IMG/VR virus record: IMGVR_UViG_3300025286_000116
Span: 1-26,394 of that record
Reading direction: 5' to 3' (one strand)
Length of the DNA stretch: 26,394 nucleotides
Source of the DNA: a virus
Part shown: piece by piece, positions 8,454-15,143 of the stretch
Layout: every line of letters starts with the position of its first letter
Numbering within the stretch: the first letter of the stretch is position 1
The notes under the pieces: model-generated
Told to the model about the DNA's origin: nothing
The model's database searches: none
What the model saw: the letters and a program-made list of their open reading frames with translations, nothing else
Made by a program: the position numbers and the translations under genes

Positions 8454-9190
8454 TAGAAGATGTGCCAATTGGAGCCGTCGCACACAATCGACAGACTGCC
8501 ATATTGTCCCGTGATGGTCTGCGTGACGACGCCATCGATGGTCTCCGAGGAGTTCCCATCAATGATGACGGTGTTCGCAGCCACCAGTTTCTTGATGTGA
8601 AGAATGCGCCCTGCGTTTCCCGACGCTGCATAGAGGGTGATCCGAACAACGCCCCCAGAGGAGGTCACAAGCACGCTGGCTTCCCGACCGGCATCACCCG
8701 TTGTCACGGTGTAGTCACTGGTTTTGGAGAGAATGGTCGAGCCGCCGCCCAGAATGGTTCCAGAGCCATCAACCACAACCGTGCCGTAGATAGCAAGACC
8801 GCTGGAGTTCAGCAGGAAACGCTGTGTGCCGCCCAAGGACATCCCTACGGAATCTGCTGCTGGAAAATAGAGCCCGGTATTGGTATCCCCGACAGTCGAG
8901 AAGGAAGGGTCACCAACGGCACCGCCATCTTGTGAGAGGACGTTCGTCGCCAGGTAGTCGGAGATATCGACCCCATCAATCGTGACGTCTGTACTAACAG
9001 CGATGGTCCCGGTGATGGTGCCGCCTGTGCGGTCGAGCGCATTGGAACTCAGATCCGTAAAGTTCGTATTGAACTGTGATGCACTAATCGTGTCTCCCAC
9101 GGCGAACGTATGTGAGACGGTAATCTGTGCGCCAAGCGTGAGCGGGACGAGCGCAATCAGCAGAAAGAGAGTGGCACAGAATTTCATCAT
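8453..9190 (-). CDS. Fibre-like beta protein with N-terminal signal peptide, 245 aa
   Basis: The start ATGATG at 9190 overlaps the upstream stop (ATGA) and has GGAG 8 bases before it. The first 21 residues look like a Sec signal peptide: a short basic n-region (MMK), a hydrophobic core (FCATLFLLIALVPLTL) and a small-residue exit at GA-Q. The rest is a tail-fibre-type beta-rich protein. It includes DRTGGTITGTI, FSTVGDTNTGLYFPAADSVG and a C-terminal domain ending SLSIVCDGSNWHIF; such modules are common in phage fibres. A signal peptide on a fibre-like protein is unusual because virion proteins assemble in the cytoplasm. It may be exported to the periplasm or outer surface, or the segment may act as a membrane anchor. 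The gene sits just before the lysis pair. Confidence 0.8.
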   Translation of the reverse strand: MMKFCATLFLLIALVPLTLGAQITVSHTFAVGDTISASQFNTNFTDLSSNALDRTGGTITGTIAVSTDVTIDGVDISDYLATNVLSQDGGAVGDPSFSTVGDTNTGLYFPAADSVGMSLGGTQRFLLNSSGLAIYGTVVVDGSGTILGGGSTILSKTSDYTVTTGDAGREASVLVTSSGGVVRITLYAASGNAGRILHIKKLVAANTVIIDGNSSETIDGVVTQTITGQYGSLSIVCDGSNWHIF

Positions 9191-9453
9191 GGGGCTTGCT
9201 CCACAAACAACAAGAGACGGCAGACGTGGTTCGCCAGCGAGGAGCGCAGGACAATGTAGCCATCGCCCCAGGCTTGCCGGTCAGCGCTATTGTCTCGGTA
9301 AATCGTTCCGTTCCCCTCAATACTCACTGGGTGCCATCGGATATTGTCCGAGTTTCCGGGGAGCGAATGCGAGACGATGTAGTCCGTATTGGCAGTCCCA
9401 AAGGTCACCGTGACATATTCAAACGCCGCATACGGTGTAAATTTCGAGGGCAT
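9187..9453 (-). CDS. Conserved small tail-region protein, 88 aa
   Basis: The product starts MPSKFTPYAAFEYVTVTFGT and contains a mixed beta sequence with ADRQAWGDGYIVLRSS and a hydrophobic end (CRLLLFVEQAP). There is no signal or membrane helix. The ATG follows the stop of the nozzle gene by one base, and its own stop overlaps the next gene as ATGA, so it is translationally coupled on both sides. The sequence resembles small beta-sandwich proteins coded next to tail nozzle and fibre genes in environmental podoviruses. I do not know its exact role; a tail accessory subunit is a reasonable guess. Confidence 0.75.
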   Translation of the reverse strand: MPSKFTPYAAFEYVTVTFGTANTDYIVSHSLPGNSDNIRWHPVSIEGNGTIYRDNSADRQAWGDGYIVLRSSLANHVCRLLLFVEQAP

Positions 9454-9454
9454 C

Positions 9455-11683
9455 CTAGCCCTTATCGCTTAGCGTGGACCCTTGCAGGCCGACATTGAGC
9501 AGCACCATTTGGGTATTGGGCTCCCGATTGCAAACACGCATGGAGAACGCCCGTCCTGATCGACCAATACGAACCCGTACGGGTGTGGCCTTCGCTTCAC
9601 CAAAGACGGCTTCATCGAACTTGGCGGTCCCGAAGCGTGCCAGTGTGGTATCTGCTGCCGAGACTGTGGTCGTGGCAGTCGGTACCTGCCCTGGATTATC
9701 GAGAAGATACTCAAGTGTGATCGTCAGATTGCCGGTATCGCAGAGCGCCGTAATAAATGCAGCCTTATAGCGCTTCCGTCGAAACGGCTGTGAGATTTTA
9801 TAGCCCTCGGGAGACGACACTACATTCGTATGGACAAGTTCCCAACAGAAGTTCGGTGTGGCGATGACGTAGGTATAGGACGTCGTCGGATTCACACTCC
9901 AGTTCGATGAGACCGTCAACGCGGTGCCGGTGTTCGAGGAAATAATCCGTCGTTGCACACGGTTGTCCGATGAAATGGCATAGACGGCCAGTTCATCCAA
10001 CCCGGCATCTGCTGTATCAAAGGTGGCACTACTGTCCGTCAGGGTGTTGTTGGTCGAGCCGGTGACGGTCCCTTCAAGCGTGAAGGTCGTGCCACCACTG
10101 ACGGTGCGTGCGCCGTCCTGGTTCCCGTCCCAGACCCGAAAGACGCGCCCTCCGTAATTCCCGATGTTCAGGAAGGGGGCATCATCCGAATCCCACAACA
10201 CACCCAGAGCGCTGACGTCCATCGGGTCCCAGACACCCTCCCACACGCCGAGTCGATAGTTGTAGGAGTAAATACCTGTGTTGCGCGTCTGCTTCGCGCC
10301 ATCAATAACTTGTGGTACGGCCCACAGAATGCGCTGGCGCTCGACGTCAGGTCCGCCGACAATGATGTCGAGCTTCGCCATGTTGAGCTTATCCTTGGCA
10401 ACCTTGTCCGAGAACTCCGGGTAGGCCAAGGGTTTCGGGCTCTGTCCCGAGGTCCACGCATAGGGACCGAACTGGCTCCACCAGTAGGCTGTGCCCTCGG
10501 CAGAGAACAAACTACGTTGGGCCACCATGCCTACGGTATCGTCAATGACACGTACTTCCCAACTGTTCGCATCGGTGCCGACCAACGCATACGTAGAACG
10601 CTCCTTGAAGATGCCGAGCATGTTCTGCGACAGGGCTCGTAGTCCAAGGATGCGTTGGCCGTCATCGAAGCCAACCCGCTCGAAGTCGTTCGTTGTATCA
10701 AAGGCTTCGGGCTTGCCGATTCCTGAATAATAGAGGTCGACCCCATCTGTGGCGAACATCCGTGAGAGATGCTCCGCAATCGCAATGGTTCCAGACGGTG
10801 GCGGATTGTTCTCCGTCAACCCCGGCACCTTCACGGTGAGATTGTTCATCTGCGCGTCAGTGAGAGCGAATGTCCATGAATGGGCACCCCCATCTATCGC
10901 CCATCCACCGTGCGCTGACGCATAGGCTCCACCGTCATTGACAGTCATGCTTGTGTCGGTCAGGCGAAAGTAGGTCGAGGAGAGCGTAGTCTCACGTGCA
11001 TAAATCCGCACGTGGGTAATTTGGTTATCGTGTGTAGACGTATTATCTGCGACGTTCGCAGCGGTAGTCGTAATCGTAATCGTGTTTGTAGCGACGGTCA
11101 CGGATGCAGAATCACTCGGGGAACTCTCGTGTCCGGTGTTGCTGTTATAGAGAGCTAGGCGAAATTCATACGTGCCATCAGGGTCACCGCCTGCCCCGGA
11201 GTCTGCGACCGAAGGAGCATCAGGAGTGGTGATTCCGAAGTTATAGATGTTGGAGCCGTCGAACTTCTTTGCCTCCTGCCCATTGGCAATGAAGCAGAGA
11301 TTGTTCATGGTCTCGAAACTTGGGTAATGCGTTCCTGATGTAAAGGGAGACGCAATACCACTGTCCGCTGCTGCAAACGCACCCGAGGAGATTTTCGAGA
11401 ACCGTCCGCCGTCGCTCACAACGAGATCGAAATCGGTATACGCACCACCCGACCGTCGCCGGAAGTGGTAGAGCCCGAGGATTTCCGGGGTGCCGCTCTC
11501 AGCCGCAGCGGTGATGATATTGCAGCCGAGGCGCTTGGCCGGAACTGCCGTGAGCGGAGTCGCTCCGACATAGAGCAACGCAGCGTTCGTCGCGTGCGGC
11601 GAGGCTTCCTTCGGGATCTTATCAGCGCGTCCACCCGAGATGACCCCACGCTCCCACGAATTAAAATCTTCACGGAAGCGCAT
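9455..11683 (-). CDS. Tail nozzle / stabilisation protein, beta-propeller-like, 742 aa
   Basis: I place the start at ATG 11683, which makes a TAATG junction with the adaptor gene; the in-frame upstream start at 11770 would overlap it by 87 bases. Residues about 1-150 and 290-520 carry a repeating pattern: LVVSDGGRFSKISSG, MNNLCFIANGQEAKKFDG, AEHLSRMFATDGVDLYYSG, YSYNYRLGVWEGVWDP, GGRVFRVWDG. This resembles the beta-propeller tail nozzle proteins of podoviruses (P22 gp10 or T7 gp12 slot). An FN3-like insert spans about 153-230 (GTYEFRLALYNSNTGHESSP...THVRIYAR), and a second beta insert spans about 530-608. The end (RRKRYKAAFITALCDTGNLT onward) is a jelly-roll-like module. It should extend the short tail below the adaptor encoded just upstream. 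The family call is moderately strong; the frame is certain. Confidence 0.82.
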   Translation of the reverse strand: MRFREDFNSWERGVISGGRADKIPKEASPHATNAALLYVGATPLTAVPAKRLGCNIITAAAESGTPEILGLYHFRRRSGGAYTDFDLVVSDGGRFSKISSGAFAAADSGIASPFTSGTHYPSFETMNNLCFIANGQEAKKFDGSNIYNFGITTPDAPSVADSGAGGDPDGTYEFRLALYNSNTGHESSPSDSASVTVATNTITITTTAANVADNTSTHDNQITHVRIYARETTLSSTYFRLTDTSMTVNDGGAYASAHGGWAIDGGAHSWTFALTDAQMNNLTVKVPGLTENNPPPSGTIAIAEHLSRMFATDGVDLYYSGIGKPEAFDTTNDFERVGFDDGQRILGLRALSQNMLGIFKERSTYALVGTDANSWEVRVIDDTVGMVAQRSLFSAEGTAYWWSQFGPYAWTSGQSPKPLAYPEFSDKVAKDKLNMAKLDIIVGGPDVERQRILWAVPQVIDGAKQTRNTGIYSYNYRLGVWEGVWDPMDVSALGVLWDSDDAPFLNIGNYGGRVFRVWDGNQDGARTVSGGTTFTLEGTVTGSTNNTLTDSSATFDTADAGLDELAVYAISSDNRVQRRIISSNTGTALTVSSNWSVNPTTSYTYVIATPNFCWELVHTNVVSSPEGYKISQPFRRKRYKAAFITALCDTGNLTITLEYLLDNPGQVPTATTTVSAADTTLARFGTAKFDEAVFGEAKATPVRVRIGRSGRAFSMRVCNREPNTQMVLLNVGLQGSTLSDKG

Positions 11684-12597
11684 TAGCGAGAGGTGACATC
11701 CTTCATGTATCGCGCACGTGACCCAGGCGTTTGGCCTTCGAGGAAGGTCTGCTGGAGCCGCAACTCCCAATCATTCTGTTGTTGAATCCATGCTGCTTGG
11801 GGCTGCACTTCATCATAGGCAGCAAGCATCAGGAGCGCATCCCAGATGAGGATGCGCGAAAAGGGGTCTGGAATGTCGGGAATGTCGTTGTTATCGGAGA
11901 GCTTGACGGCTTTACGGTAGCAGTTGTATTCAATGCTGTCCGCCGCCTCCGGGTCGACAAGGAGTTTGATTTGGGGATATCCCTTCCCGTAGTCGTCAGC
12001 CCCAAGGGTCAAGATGGTATTGGCAGCATTGTCCTTCACCGTCAAGGTGCCGGTGAACGTGCCGCTCTTCGTGAGCTTCAGAATCTTCTTGAAGCTGGTT
12101 GAGGAGTTGACCGCTGTGGTGCCATTTGACGAGTTTGAAGTAATCGTCTCCGTCGTCAGGACGTCGCTGCCGTCGAGCCCTCGCACAATGACGTCCTTTG
12201 AGGTGTCACCGGAAGCGGACGAAACGATGGAAATGGCTGCGGTCGTCGAAGGATGGGCGGAGACGGGAGACGGCTTGACCCAGTGCCAGTGATACTTGGT
12301 AAGCGGGGCATCATAATACTCACGTGCAGGCACCTCGACCATCTTGCGTTTTTCCGTCGCATTATAAAATCGGTGTAGGCGTTGGACTTCTTCGGCCAGA
12401 GGATACGCCAACTGACCACTGGCCGTCGTCACGGTGTAGAGTTCCTCCGACCGCATGAATGACCAGCGTTGCTGCGCGCACCGCATATCCTGCGAGTCGT
12501 TGATAAAGTCCTTGATGAGTGTGAGCAGGTTCCCGGTCTCACCGGGGTTGTCCCACAACAGCAGAACTTGATCTTGGATGTCCTTGAAGGTCAGCAT
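11683..12597 (-). CDS. Head-to-tail adaptor-like protein with inserted Ig-like domain, 304 aa
   Basis: The N-terminal helices (MLTFKDIQDQVLLLWDNPGE, then LIKDFINDSQDMRCAQQRWS) and the following YTVTTASGQLAYPLAEEVQR match the pattern of phage adaptor proteins that bind below the portal (gp4/gp11-like slot). Residues about 112-185 form an Ig-like beta domain (VIVRGLDGSDVLTTETI, NGTTAVNSSTSFKKIL, FTGTLTVKDNA). The C-terminal helices (DPFSRILIWDALLMLAAYDE, NDWELRLQQTFLEGQ) resume the adaptor. The ATG follows the stop of the 62-aa gene directly (TAGATG) with no clear ribosome site, which suggests coupling. The domain insertion is seen in the sequence; the adaptor role rests on the helix pattern and on its position before the nozzle gene. 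Confidence 0.75.
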   Translation of the reverse strand: MLTFKDIQDQVLLLWDNPGETGNLLTLIKDFINDSQDMRCAQQRWSFMRSEELYTVTTASGQLAYPLAEEVQRLHRFYNATEKRKMVEVPAREYYDAPLTKYHWHWVKPSPVSAHPSTTAAISIVSSASGDTSKDVIVRGLDGSDVLTTETITSNSSNGTTAVNSSTSFKKILKLTKSGTFTGTLTVKDNAANTILTLGADDYGKGYPQIKLLVDPEAADSIEYNCYRKAVKLSDNNDIPDIPDPFSRILIWDALLMLAAYDEVQPQAAWIQQQNDWELRLQQTFLEGQTPGSRARYMKDVTSR

Positions 12598-12786
12598 CTA
12601 GTCGAGCGCTTTCTGAAGGAGGATGTCCAAGAGGTCGACACGTCGCACGGGGGTGCCCTCGTGCTCGATGCCAGTAGGTCCAAAGAGGTAACGGTCGGCG
12701 GGGGTAGTGAGGGACAGGGTGACCCACACCCCCCACACGACCAAAATAATGCGTAGGCACCACGTGCCTACCTGTACTACCGTCAA
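12598..12786 (-). CDS. Small membrane protein, 62 aa, TTG start overlapping upstream stop
   Basis: The frame is open well upstream, but its only early ATG (12873) would overlap most of the preceding gene. The TTG at 12786 makes a TTGA overlap with that gene's stop, a typical coupled junction, so I prefer it. Residues about 9-26 form a membrane helix (WCLRIILVVWGVWVTLSL), followed by a soluble end (RYLFGPTGIEHEGTP, then VDLLDILLQKALD). I recognise no family. It pairs with the 56-aa membrane protein just before it; the two could form a small membrane complex, for example a holin/antiholin pair, but nothing proves that. Confidence 0.55.
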   Translation of the reverse strand: MTVVQVGTWCLRIILVVWGVWVTLSLTTPADRYLFGPTGIEHEGTPVRRVDLLDILLQKALD

Positions 12787-12953
12787 CGGGTAGCGACAGG
12801 CTGTGTCGTGAAGAACCGCACGACGACGTTCGCCAGTGCGAGCCCCTGCGCGACCTGAACAGGATTGTCCCATTCAGCAAATGTTGCGAGGGCGGCAGCG
12901 ACCAGATTTAACCAAACAGTACGGCTTCGCCAAAACGGTTTTGCCATTTTCAT
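12783..12953 (-). CDS. Small holin-like membrane protein, 56 aa
   Basis: The ATG at 12953 is preceded by TAAGGAGCAAG, a good Shine-Dalgarno. A second ATG two codons later is also usable. The product begins MKMAKPFWRSRTVWLNLVAA and ends ANVVVRFFTTQPVATR. The order W-x-S-x-T-x-W-x-N, a hydrophobic stretch, an acidic loop (AEWDNP) and N-x-V-x-R-x-x-T-x-x-PV closely resembles a widespread set of small phage membrane proteins, some annotated as holins (from memory). It has one or two short membrane helices. It lies among tail genes, not beside the endolysin, so the lysis role is uncertain. Its stop overlaps the next gene's TTG start. Confidence 0.7.
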   Translation of the reverse strand: MKMAKPFWRSRTVWLNLVAAALATFAEWDNPVQVAQGLALANVVVRFFTTQPVATR

Positions 12954-12961
12954 CTTGCTCC

Positions 12962-13333
12962 TTACGCGAGTTCTCTCGCCTTTGTATCAACGAGTGCCAT
13001 GAGTGCTGCTGGTGTGAGCCCATGCAGGTCGGCCAACGCATGTACGAGTGGATCATTGGTATAGCGTTCAGCCGCACGGTCACTGGCAGCATCTTCATCA
13101 AACGTAGCCGTCTCTGCTGCCGTTTTCGGTACGACGGCAGACCCATCCCACTTCTGTGTCCGTGGGTTTGGGACGAACGCATCGATGTAGGGCTGCGCGG
13201 CAGACTGCTGCTCACTAGGGCAGACCGTCCACGTTGTCTTATCATCAAAGGTGCCAATCGAGACACCATCGATGGTAACGTGCGCGCGGATGGCCTCATC
13301 GAGGCGAGCAGTAATGTCAAGGTAGTGCTGCAT
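12962..13333 (-). CDS. Tail-region protein with DGVSIG motif, 123 aa
   Basis: The ATG at 13333 has TAGGAG six bases before it. The in-frame upstream start at 13411 would overlap the 300-aa gene, so I reject it. The N-terminus (MQHYLDITARLDEAIRAHVT) is followed by IDGVSIGTFDDKTTWTV and an Ala/Gln stretch. The D-G-V-S-I-G ... TW pattern is familiar from short proteins coded in phage tail-fibre regions. The C-terminal half is Ala/Asp-rich helix (LHGLTPAALMALVDTKAREL). There is no signal, membrane or catalytic motif. The function is unknown; a fibre-associated or chaperone role would fit the position. Confidence 0.75.
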   Translation of the reverse strand: MQHYLDITARLDEAIRAHVTIDGVSIGTFDDKTTWTVCPSEQQSAAQPYIDAFVPNPRTQKWDGSAVVPKTAAETATFDEDAASDRAAERYTNDPLVHALADLHGLTPAALMALVDTKARELA

Positions 13334-13344
13334 ACTATACGCTC

Positions 13345-14247
13345 CTACGCATACAGGAAGCCGGACATGCCATGCTGCATCGTATCGGAATTTGGGGATG
13401 CCCCAAACCACGTAGCCGTACCCACGGCGGTGGCGGACTCAATCCAGGCGTAGTAGTGTCGACCTATCGCCGGGTAGTGCGTCATATTCAATGCATGGAC
13501 ATAGGGGTCATTGATGTCGAAGAACATCTGGTTCGCCGTTTCCATCCCTGACCGCACCGCGACCGTATCGAGGTTCATCGCGTTCGTGACATCCAGTGTG
13601 ATGGCCGCGTGACGATTGACGTTGACGGATGAGGTCGCCGCCGTACTGTTTTTCGAGGCGACGATGAGCGATAACACTACTGGGGTTTCCGCCACCCCGA
13701 TCACAACATCAACCTGATTGGCCGCTGCGCCGTTTGCCTGACGCCATGTGGCTGTAGTGTAGGTCCAGGTGCCCGTGGACTCTACACGACGGAGTGCGCG
13801 GAACTGCCGGTGGTAGTAATTCCAGATGTAGCGCTTCTCTGTGGTATCGTCCGTCTGCCCTCCCGAGGCATTGATGTAGATGGTGCCGAGGTAGCGTCGG
13901 GTGGTCACTCCGTTCTTGACGAGCACCCCATCCTGTGTGGTTAGTGCGGTTGCGCGCGTGGTGGTATTCGTCCAGATGAGTTTCTCAATGGTCACCACCC
14001 CGGCGTTGTCATAGGCGAAGATGTCGTAGGGCTTGTCGGCTGTGGCTCCCGATAGCGAGACCGTAATCTCACTGAAGCTACGAGTGTTCCAGGTCGACGA
14101 CCCGTCATACAAGGCAATCCGATTTCCCTTGTAGGGCGTGTAGTAGACGTTTGCGGTCCCTGCTACATCAGCAGTCGTGACCGCATTCCCGCTTGTTGCG
14201 GTAATCCGTCCATCGCAGACGTGGCCGGTTTCAGGACTATATGCCAT
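13345..14247 (-). CDS. Tail fibre / virion surface protein with 'TPYKGNRIALYDG' domain, 300 aa
   Basis: The N-terminal part (GHVCDGRITATSGNAVTTAD, then NVYYTPYKGNRIALYDGSST) matches a beta domain seen in many tail and fibre proteins of phages and prophages. It is followed by a beta-rich middle (DIFAYDNAGVVTIEKLIWTN, TRRYLGTIYINASGGQTDDT) and a C-terminal beta domain ending SDTMQHGMSGFLYA. There are no membrane or signal segments. The start has an AAGG ribosome site and sits 5 bases after the 61-aa gene. This is probably a receptor-facing or structural fibre subunit. The similarity is remembered at family level, and the exact location in the virion is unknown. Confidence 0.78.
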   Translation of the reverse strand: MAYSPETGHVCDGRITATSGNAVTTADVAGTANVYYTPYKGNRIALYDGSSTWNTRSFSEITVSLSGATADKPYDIFAYDNAGVVTIEKLIWTNTTTRATALTTQDGVLVKNGVTTRRYLGTIYINASGGQTDDTTEKRYIWNYYHRQFRALRRVESTGTWTYTTATWRQANGAAANQVDVVIGVAETPVVLSLIVASKNSTAATSSVNVNRHAAITLDVTNAMNLDTVAVRSGMETANQMFFDINDPYVHALNMTHYPAIGRHYYAWIESATAVGTATWFGASPNSDTMQHGMSGFLYA

Positions 14248-14252
14248 GAGCC

Positions 14253-14438
14253 TTAGCCTTCCTCAATCTCGTTCCCATCAGCCACCCATGCCAACACCAC
14301 CTGGTAGTCGGTGTTCCCAGGGTCAAGCGGCACAGTATGTGTCACGCCATTGGCAACGACATGCACGCCAGCGTGTTCTGTGGAATCAACCTTGTTGAAA
14401 TATGTGGCAGACGTAATGTCTTCTCGCTGAAAGACCAT
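14253..14438 (-). CDS. Small tail protein, 61 aa
   Basis: The product starts MVFQREDITSATYFNKVDST and ends VVLAWVADGNEIEEG. The C-terminal pattern GNTDYQxVLAWVADGNxIEE recurs in short proteins coded next to tail-fibre genes of many phages. There is no membrane or signal segment. It is packed directly against the 143-aa gene (its ATG ends where that stop begins) and 5 bases before the 300-aa gene. Function is unknown; a tail-fibre accessory is the likely place. Confidence 0.72.
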   Translation of the reverse strand: MVFQREDITSATYFNKVDSTEHAGVHVVANGVTHTVPLDPGNTDYQVVLAWVADGNEIEEG

Positions 14439-14870
14439 TTATAGCTCCGCTGCGAAGTTGGCGTCACCGTTCCAGTACACGCGATTTGGATCGGTCGCGG
14501 TGGAACTGTTCACGCCGCAGACCGCTGCGTATTCATCAATCCCCATAGCCGTTTGAATCGTAGAGACGCCATTTACTGCGGTGATGGAACCCGTTACGGT
14601 TGGCGAGGCACGCATGGTCGTCGGATAAGGGATCGTCGTTAGGGCTACCGCCGACTGCCCACTCGCTGTAGACATCCCAACCGCGCCAATCTTAATGTCC
14701 CCAAAAAAGTAGCGTTGACACCTAGACAAGTTGTTGCTGAAGCTCTCGTGTTGGAAGGGAGGGAGCGTCGAAGAGGTGTAGGTATCAACTTCCAATTGGA
14801 CCCCGGTGATTTCAAAATTGTTGTCAGCATGGGCATGGGCGATCCACCAGTCATACGCAGGGGGCTGCAT
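14439..14870 (-). CDS. Stand-alone fibre C-terminal module, 143 aa (possible truncated adhesin)
   Basis: The protein starts inside what is normally the end of a larger jelly-roll domain: WWIAHAHADNNFEITGVQLE, then PPFQHESFSNNLSRCQRYF. The pattern F-x-I-T-G-V-Q-L-E-V ... LxRCQRYF is a frequent C-terminal part of phage and prophage tail fibres. The first strands of the jelly roll are missing. It still has a good ribosome site (GAGGGG, 9 bases before the ATG) and an intact frame to the stop, so it seems to be translated as a separate short protein. The remaining 100 residues are a beta-rich tip (TIPYPTTMRASPTVTGSITA). It may be a leftover of a fibre gene or a separate tip subunit that binds the fibre. 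Confidence 0.75.
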   Translation of the reverse strand: MQPPAYDWWIAHAHADNNFEITGVQLEVDTYTSSTLPPFQHESFSNNLSRCQRYFFGDIKIGAVGMSTASGQSAVALTTIPYPTTMRASPTVTGSITAVNGVSTIQTAMGIDEYAAVCGVNSSTATDPNRVYWNGDANFAAEL

Positions 14871-14876
14871 CGCTGC

Positions 14877-15131
14877 TTACCCCTCACGGCGTGCGGCTGC
14901 GGCAGCTTCCTCGTCGGCAATGACTTCCGGCGTCCAGACCGCAGCCGCGACATCACGGACACGCTGGGGTTGACCGTCGAGGGCATCCCCTGGAGTTAAG
15001 ACATAGCGGTGAAAGGACGGCCCAGAAATTCGCACCCCATCCTCTTCGACATAGGTCGCGTGCCGGATTTGGAGATGCCCGGTGGCTGTTACGTCCAGTG
15101 AGTCCAAGATCACTTTTTTCTCTAACGACAT
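14877..15131 (-). CDS. Small tail-region protein, 84 aa
   Basis: I chose ATG 15131 because GGAG lies 7 bases before it; the in-frame GTG at 15143 lies within that ribosome site. The product begins MSLEKKVILDSLDVTATGHL and contains RHATYVEEDGVRISGPSFHR and PGDALDG, then VxAAVWTPEVI and an Ala-rich end. Proteins with the same order (MSLEKK..., V-x-E-D-G ... FHR ... PGD ... VHTPEVI) are common small partners of tail-fibre genes in phages, from memory. The role is unknown. It lies between the 409-aa fibre and the 143-aa fibre tip. Confidence 0.75.
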   Translation of the reverse strand: MSLEKKVILDSLDVTATGHLQIRHATYVEEDGVRISGPSFHRYVLTPGDALDGQPQRVRDVAAAVWTPEVIADEEAAAAARREG

Positions 15132-15143
15132 AATTATCTCCAC

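Noticed and set aside
12539-12880. 113-codon minus-strand frame over the small membrane genes
   Set aside because: Its composition is Arg/Ser/His-rich, and the two coupled small frames fit the junctions better.
13312-13330. Another TGTCAA hexamer near the start of the 123-aa gene
   Set aside because: It is a single copy inside coding sequence and is consistent with chance.
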